DNA of 10,300 nucleotides from Acidimicrobiales bacterium (GTDB lineage: Bacteria; Actinomycetota; Acidimicrobiia; Acidimicrobiales; JABEUL01): NCBI GenBank assembly GCA_013044465.1, contig JABEUL010000295.1:1-10300 (forward strand), read 5' to 3'. Numbering within the stretch: the first letter of the stretch is position 1; the number at the start of each line of letters is the position of its first letter. The notes under the pieces were generated by a model. The model saw only the letters and a list, made by a program, of their open reading frames with translations, was not told where the DNA came from and ran no database searches. Shown here piece after piece: positions 7,271 to 10,300 of the stretch. The translations under genes and the position numbers were made by a program.

Positions 7271-8086
7271 TCATATAACACATCCTCCTCCGACTCCATT
7301 AGGCGGTGATGTGCCTTGACAATAAAAATTGTTGAAATATCCAGTATTGACTAACGTTACTGATACTCCAGAAACAGAAACTTGGATTGACATCTGAAGG
7401 CCGATTATATTGTCAGCAGAATATGGGGTTTTAGGGGAGGAAGTAATCGAAGGTGGATTACTTGATGTCCAAATCGGATCACCTGACGCATTTGTCTGAG
7501 CTTCAATGAACCCGAAAGATGCAGAGGTAATGTTACTCACTGAAACAGGATATACAGTCTGTCCGGTATATCCCGGACAGGGCGTAATGGCTGCTTTTAA
7601 GTTTCCTGTTGACTTGTTGAGTGATATTGTCACTACGGCAATATCAGTTGTCGTAGTGGGCGTTGCAGTGTTTGTGAAACTATATCTGGGGAAAGGGGCG
7701 GAAATTGCCAATAGTGGGGTTGTGGGGTTGTAATTTATCAAAGCTACCGTGTTCAAAGGACACGGAATTGATGACCTTGCATAACTAGTAAGTGAGTTCA
7801 TTGCTGTCTCACCCTGTAACTGAGCCTTTGAAAGAGAAATTGAAGCATTGAATGATGTGTTGTAAACCACAAACATCGAAACAGTTACGGCGAGGATAAT
7901 ACTTAGTATGAAAGTTGAAACGAGCATTTCAAGCAATGTAAATCCTTGGTCGCAGGATTCCTTCTGGACTTTGCGCTCTATATGGCCTTTGACTTTTTCT
8001 AGAACGCGTAAAGGTGATTTTCCAGTTTTATTTGAATTAAAGAATAACATTTCTTTCTCTGAATCGATGGGTTGGAAATTAAGCAT
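7271..8086 (-). CDS. Type IV prepilin-like protein, PilW type
   Basis: The class III signal is canonical: GFTLLEMLVSTFILSIILAV, with cleavage expected between G48 and F49 and Glu at +5 (E53). The hydrophobic helix continues to about residue 74. The mature part (about 223 residues) has beta-rich Thr/Ser stretches and four cysteines (C109, C170, C256, C269), enough for two disulphides. PilW-type minor pilins are usually larger than PilV-type ones, as here. The 48-residue leader is long but basic. ATG at 8086 has GAGGA overlapping the upstream stop about 9 nt away and is preferred; Met13 is an alternative. The gene starts 9 nt after the PilV-like gene. A prepilin peptidase would process it at the membrane, and it should join a pilus tip initiation complex with its neighbours. 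The exact minor-pilin class is inferred from order and size. Confidence 0.85.
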   Translation of the reverse strand: MLNFQPIDSEKEMLFFNSNKTGKSPLRVLEKVKGHIERKVQKESCDQGFTLLEMLVSTFILSIILAVTVSMFVVYNTSFNASISLSKAQLQGETAMNSLTSYARSSIPCPLNTVALINYNPTTPLLAISAPFPRYSFTNTATPTTTTDIAVVTISLNKSTGNLKAAITPCPGYTGQTVYPVSVSNITSASFGFIEAQTNASGDPIWTSSNPPSITSSPKTPYSADNIIGLQMSIQVSVSGVSVTLVNTGYFNNFYCQGTSPPNGVGGGCVI

Positions 8087-8095
8087 AAGAAGTCC

Positions 8096-8584
8096 TCATG
8101 GACACTTCAAAACGGTGGAAGGACCGTGAAGCGATGAGAATTCGTCATAGGACTGGGTTCCCAATGAATCATGCCAAGTCACAGTTACTTTCGAGAGTAT
8201 GGATATAATGGCACTTGAACTGCTGCAATCAGTTACTATAGTTTGCGCCGTGTAGGTCGTACTTCCAATTGCCTGGGTGGAACTAGTAATACTTGTAGGA
8301 ATTCCAGCCGAAAATTCCCAATTCAACGATTCAAATCCTTCTAATTTAGATTGTTGCTGAGCGGCTATATTTATAGCTGCTTGTCGCTGTGCAGTCTGAG
8401 CTGTCACTCTGTCGACCGTTACAAATTCGCCTGCCGTTGCCGTAAGCCCGATCGCCAAAATAAATAAGGCAACAACAATCTCGACGAGACCCATTCCCCG
8501 CTCGAAGTCGTCCTCATTTGAAAGTCTTGCCTTGAGAACTCTTCGAATTCTTGACTTTGTTTGAATTACCACCTGGTTCTCCAC
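8096..8584 (-). CDS. Type IV prepilin-like protein, PilV type
   Basis: The signal ERGMGLVEIVVALFILAIGL fits PilV-like prepilins: cleavage after G30, Met at +1 and Glu at +5 (E35). The pilin helix runs on through VDRVTAQTAQRQAAINIAAQQQSKLEGFESLNW. The short mature domain ends with two cysteines (C120 and C161), matching the C-terminal disulphide loop of pilins. Two GTG starts are possible. GTG at 8584 has no good ribosome site. GTG at 8572 has GGAG (8582-8579) 6 nt upstream and would give 158 residues; I list the longer form but think 8572 is at least as likely. This is the first gene of the pilus operon. It probably initiates or primes the pilus together with the PilW- and PilX-like products. 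Confidence 0.85.
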   Translation of the reverse strand: MENQVVIQTKSRIRRVLKARLSNEDDFERGMGLVEIVVALFILAIGLTATAGEFVTVDRVTAQTAQRQAAINIAAQQQSKLEGFESLNWEFSAGIPTSITSSTQAIGSTTYTAQTIVTDCSSSSAIISILSKVTVTWHDSLGTQSYDEFSSLHGPSTVLKCP

Positions 8585-8613
8585 ATTTCTAAGTAAGCCG
8601 GATCGAAACTCAT
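8566..8613 (-). CDS. Possible 15-codon leader ORF overlapping the PilV-like start
   Basis: ATG at 8613 opens MSFDPAYLEMWRTRW and a TAA stop ending at 8566, in a different frame from the PilV-like gene and overlapping both of its candidate GTG starts. GGAGGG stands only a few bases upstream, the strongest Shine-Dalgarno sequence of this leader although tightly spaced. It could couple translation into the pilin gene. It may equally be chance. Confidence 0.25.
   Translation of the reverse strand: MSFDPAYLEMWRTRW
8570..8582 (-). promoter_or_regulatory. RBS and alternative GTG start of the PilV-like gene
   Basis: GGAG at 8582-8579 lies 6 nt before GTG 8572-8570 in the same frame. This spacing is better than anything upstream of GTG 8584, so the real start may be four codons downstream. 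Confidence 0.5.
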
Positions 8614-8701
8614 TACCCTCCGATGCTATTCATACAGATAACTTAAGTGTAAATACCAATTAATTCAATGGCGTAAGGATGCTAAATATGTTGTGGTTTT
8701 G

Positions 8702-8726
8702 TGACTTTAGCTGAAAAGTCATTTTT
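8702..8726 (+). terminator. Weak hairpin plus T-tract on the + strand
   Basis: TGACTTT (8702-8708) pairs with AAAGTCA (8715-8721) around a 6-nt loop, followed at once by five Ts. It looks like a small intrinsic terminator, but the stem is AT-rich and no + strand gene lies just upstream. It may end an antisense or small RNA, or be chance. Confidence 0.25.
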
Positions 8727-8906
8727 GGCCATAGCCCAGGAATCGTTCTATGCTCTAGAACCAAAGTCTATTCCCACAGTTAAGTAACAACTCCTGTTCC
8801 TTGCGTGAACTTGCCGTTCCCCACTTCTCGGGCGATAGGGACTGGATTTTTGAAACTAAGGAACTTCAAAAGTTCAGTCGATTTAGCAGGTAAGATTCAA
8901 GTGATC

Positions 8907-8961
8907 AAAAAAAACCTTAAGATTACATGGAGTACACTCCAGTGTTTTGAGGACTAATCTT
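8907..8961 (-). terminator. Candidate intrinsic terminator on the - strand
   Basis: AAGATTA/TAATCTT (8919-8925 with 8955-8961) closes a stem containing a second hairpin TGGAGT/ACTCCA (8928-8941). Read on the - strand, it is followed after AAGG by eight Ts (8914-8907). It could stop antisense transcription entering the pilus promoter region, or end a small - strand RNA. On the + strand the same hairpins would lie in the hydrolase leader. Confidence 0.4.
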
Positions 8962-9060
8962 GCTCTTGATTAAATTCCAAGCAAACAGATCTCTTTGAGG
9001 AGAAATCAATAAAAAGTGTTCACACCCAGTGAATCCAGTAACAAATTAGGATGACGAAAA

Positions 9061-9921
9061 ATGCAACTAATAAGCGAATGGCGTAAAATTGAAGTTGAGA
9101 ACGGTGTACTGTCTGGATATTCTTCCATGCCAGAAGGAAATAGCTCCTTGCCAGGAGTTTTGGTAGTCCAAGAGGTGTGGGGAGTTGATTCTCATATTCA
9201 AGATGTGGCTGATCGAATCGCAAGTTCTGGATATAGGGCTTTTGCACCCGATCTTATGGCAGTTAATGGTGAGAGGCCAAGCGAAGTTTCATTTGAACGC
9301 ATATCAGAGATGAAAGAGTTCATGAACTCGCTTCCACCTAGTTCATGGGGGGATCCAGAGGCTAGAGAAGCTGCCTTGAATAAACTGCCAAGTGACTTGA
9401 AAGAGCGGTTAGTAGAGACTCAGGCCGCTGCATTTTCACAAATCGCAAAGTTAGACCAATATGTAGACGTGTTAAAAACTGCAGCTAGATGGATGCAAAC
9501 AGATGGAAATTCAAAAGGGGAGAAAATAGGAGCAGTAGGATTCTGCATGGGGGGATCTCTGGTTGGGCGCCTAGCATGTGCTGATAGTGGCATTTCCGTC
9601 GGAGTTGTATTTTACGGTTCAGCGCCTCCTATAGAGCGGGCATCGAACTTGTCGTGTCCATTGTTTGGCTTTTATGGGGGTGAAGATCCAGGTGTGAACA
9701 CTACTTTGCCGGACTTTTCGGCCGCAGTAGAAGAAAATCAAAAGAATACCGAGTTTAAAGGGAGATTTTCACCTACTATCTATCCGGGAGCAAATCACGG
9801 CTTCCACAATGACACAAGACCATCGTTCAATCAAAATGCCTCAAGAGATGCATGGGCGAAAACTTTAGGCATATTTTTAGATCATTTATGTGATAACCGT
9901 GCAAATGGTCACGGAATTTAA
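9061..9921 (+). CDS. Dienelactone hydrolase family protein
   Basis: The 286-residue alpha/beta-hydrolase has the dienelactone-hydrolase triad: Cys162 in GFCMGG (160-165), Asp209 in GGEDPG (206-211) and His246 in GANHGFHND (243-251). Glu38 in VVQEVWG (35-41) matches the Glu that holds the nucleophilic Cys in the well-studied Pseudomonas enzyme. The Arg four residues after the active-site His there, used to bind the dienelactone carboxylate, is Asn250 here. Residues about 70-135 add a helical segment that lengthens the protein beyond the roughly 235 of the classical enzyme. A carboxylic-ester or lactone hydrolase in the cytoplasm is therefore likely, with unknown substrate, and a role in chlorocatechol breakdown is not supported. 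AGGA lies about 10 nt before the ATG. An 18-nt gap to the transporter gene suggests an operon. Confidence 0.92.
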   Translation: MQLISEWRKIEVENGVLSGYSSMPEGNSSLPGVLVVQEVWGVDSHIQDVADRIASSGYRAFAPDLMAVNGERPSEVSFERISEMKEFMNSLPPSSWGDPEAREAALNKLPSDLKERLVETQAAAFSQIAKLDQYVDVLKTAARWMQTDGNSKGEKIGAVGFCMGGSLVGRLACADSGISVGVVFYGSAPPIERASNLSCPLFGFYGGEDPGVNTTLPDFSAAVEENQKNTEFKGRFSPTIYPGANHGFHNDTRPSFNQNASRDAWAKTLGIFLDHLCDNRANGHGI

Positions 9922-9927
9922 TTAACC

Positions 9928-9942
9928 GGAGACACCTCTTTG
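9928..9942 (+). promoter_or_regulatory. RBS and TTG start of the MMPL transporter
   Basis: GGAG at 9928-9931 is 8 nt before TTG 9940-9942. This fixes a TTG start immediately before the transmembrane N-terminus, with no ATG or GTG better placed. Confidence 0.65.
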
Positions 9943-10300
9943 ACTTCTATATTTACGGCGTTGGGCAGGTTCTCTGTCAGATTCAGATATTTTGTGGTCG
10001 TATTTTGGATTGTCATTACCGTTGCTGCAGTTCAATCTTTTCCGTCAATATCTAGCGTATCGAAATCTAACAATTCGGATTTTTTGCCGGCTAATTCACC
10101 AAGCAACGTAGCGGCCAATCTGGCATCACCAGTTGTGGCCTCTGGAGTATTTCCGGTCCCAGTTATTGTGGCAAGTACAGATGGAGCTATCAATTCAAAT
10201 GATGCCACTTATATAAAAGGATTAACCGCACTTTTTGAAAAAGTCCCGACTGTAAAAAGTGTTGTTGATTCAGGAATTTCAGCGGACGGTCAGGCAGATC
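9940..10300 (+). CDS. MMPL/RND-family membrane transporter, N-terminal part, 3' partial
   Basis: The frame opens at TTG 9940 and stays open to the right edge (120 codons). The start TSIFTALGRFSVRFRYFVVV leads into one transmembrane helix (about residues 16-35). SNNSDFLPANSPS follows at about 47-59, the conserved region after TM1 in MMPL transporters. The remaining residues (VFPVPVIVAS, ATYIKGLTALFEKVPTVKSVVDSG) fit the first extracytoplasmic porter-like domain, which in this family begins with strands and a helix of the same type. Full-length members are usually 700-1000 residues, so most lies outside the window. Such proteins use proton motive force to move lipids, drugs or other hydrophobic molecules; the substrate here is unknown. 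It begins 18 nt after the hydrolase gene, probably in the same operon. Confidence 0.85.
   Translation, partial: MTSIFTALGRFSVRFRYFVVVFWIVITVAAVQSFPSISSVSKSNNSDFLPANSPSNVAANLASPVVASGVFPVPVIVASTDGAINSNDATYIKGLTALFEKVPTVKSVVDSGISADGQAD

Larger units (their letters stand above)
8585..9060. other. 476-nt non-coding region between divergent pilus operon and hydrolase
   Basis: I see no supported gene here beyond the small leader ORF at 8566-8613. The region should hold promoters for both directions, but no confident -35/-10 pair is visible; TTTACA and TTGAAT near 8650-8668 on the - strand lack a good -10 partner. It contains several inverted repeats: TGACTTT/AAAGTCA (8702-8721) followed by TTTTT; GAACTT/AAGTTC (8861-8875) inside GACT/AGTC (8840-8879); AAGATTA/TAATCTT (8919-8961); and TTCAC/GTGAA (9019-9033). 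I could not match it to a known riboswitch class. Confidence 0.6.

Overview
The window looks like chromosomal DNA from an actinobacterium of fairly low GC; by eye it is in the low to mid 40s per cent, which I did not compute. Support comes from a UfaA1-like fatty-acid methyltransferase, an actinobacterial-style universal stress protein, an MMPL transporter start, and Shine-Dalgarno-led ATG, GTG and TTG starts. A low-GC lineage such as Acidimicrobiia or Nanopelagicales is possible, but this is inference. Nothing suggests a phage, an insertion sequence, a CRISPR array or recent transfer.

Left part, + strand (1-2572). A fused molybdate-type ABC transporter, permease plus ATPase, enters from the left edge. 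It is followed by a UspA-family protein and a hotdog-fold thioesterase, and the last two overlap by 4 bp. A hairpin at 2576-2600 separates this block from the convergent gene on the other strand.

Middle, - strand (2619-4170). A tandem tRNA-Asp/tRNA-Phe pair, both with encoded CCA ends, lies just upstream of a CFA synthase/UfaA1-like methyltransferase gene.

Pilus block, - strand (4339-8584). Four co-directional genes run PilV-like prepilin, PilW-like prepilin, a 750-residue PilX-like protein with 24 cysteines, and a small Ser/Gly/Pro-rich protein with a hydrophobic segment at each end. Junctions are 9, 85 and 3 nt. The simplest reading is a minor-pilin operon that makes a pilus tip complex carrying a very large, disulphide-rich exposed subunit, with a dedicated envelope-spanning partner. 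No major pilin, ATPase, platform protein or prepilin peptidase is present, so these must be encoded elsewhere. This block is the most interesting part of the window.

Right part. A 476-nt non-coding region (8585-9060) with several inverted repeats separates the pilus operon from a divergent + strand pair. That pair is a dienelactone-hydrolase-family enzyme and, 18 nt later, the start of an MMPL/RND-family membrane transporter that runs off the right edge.
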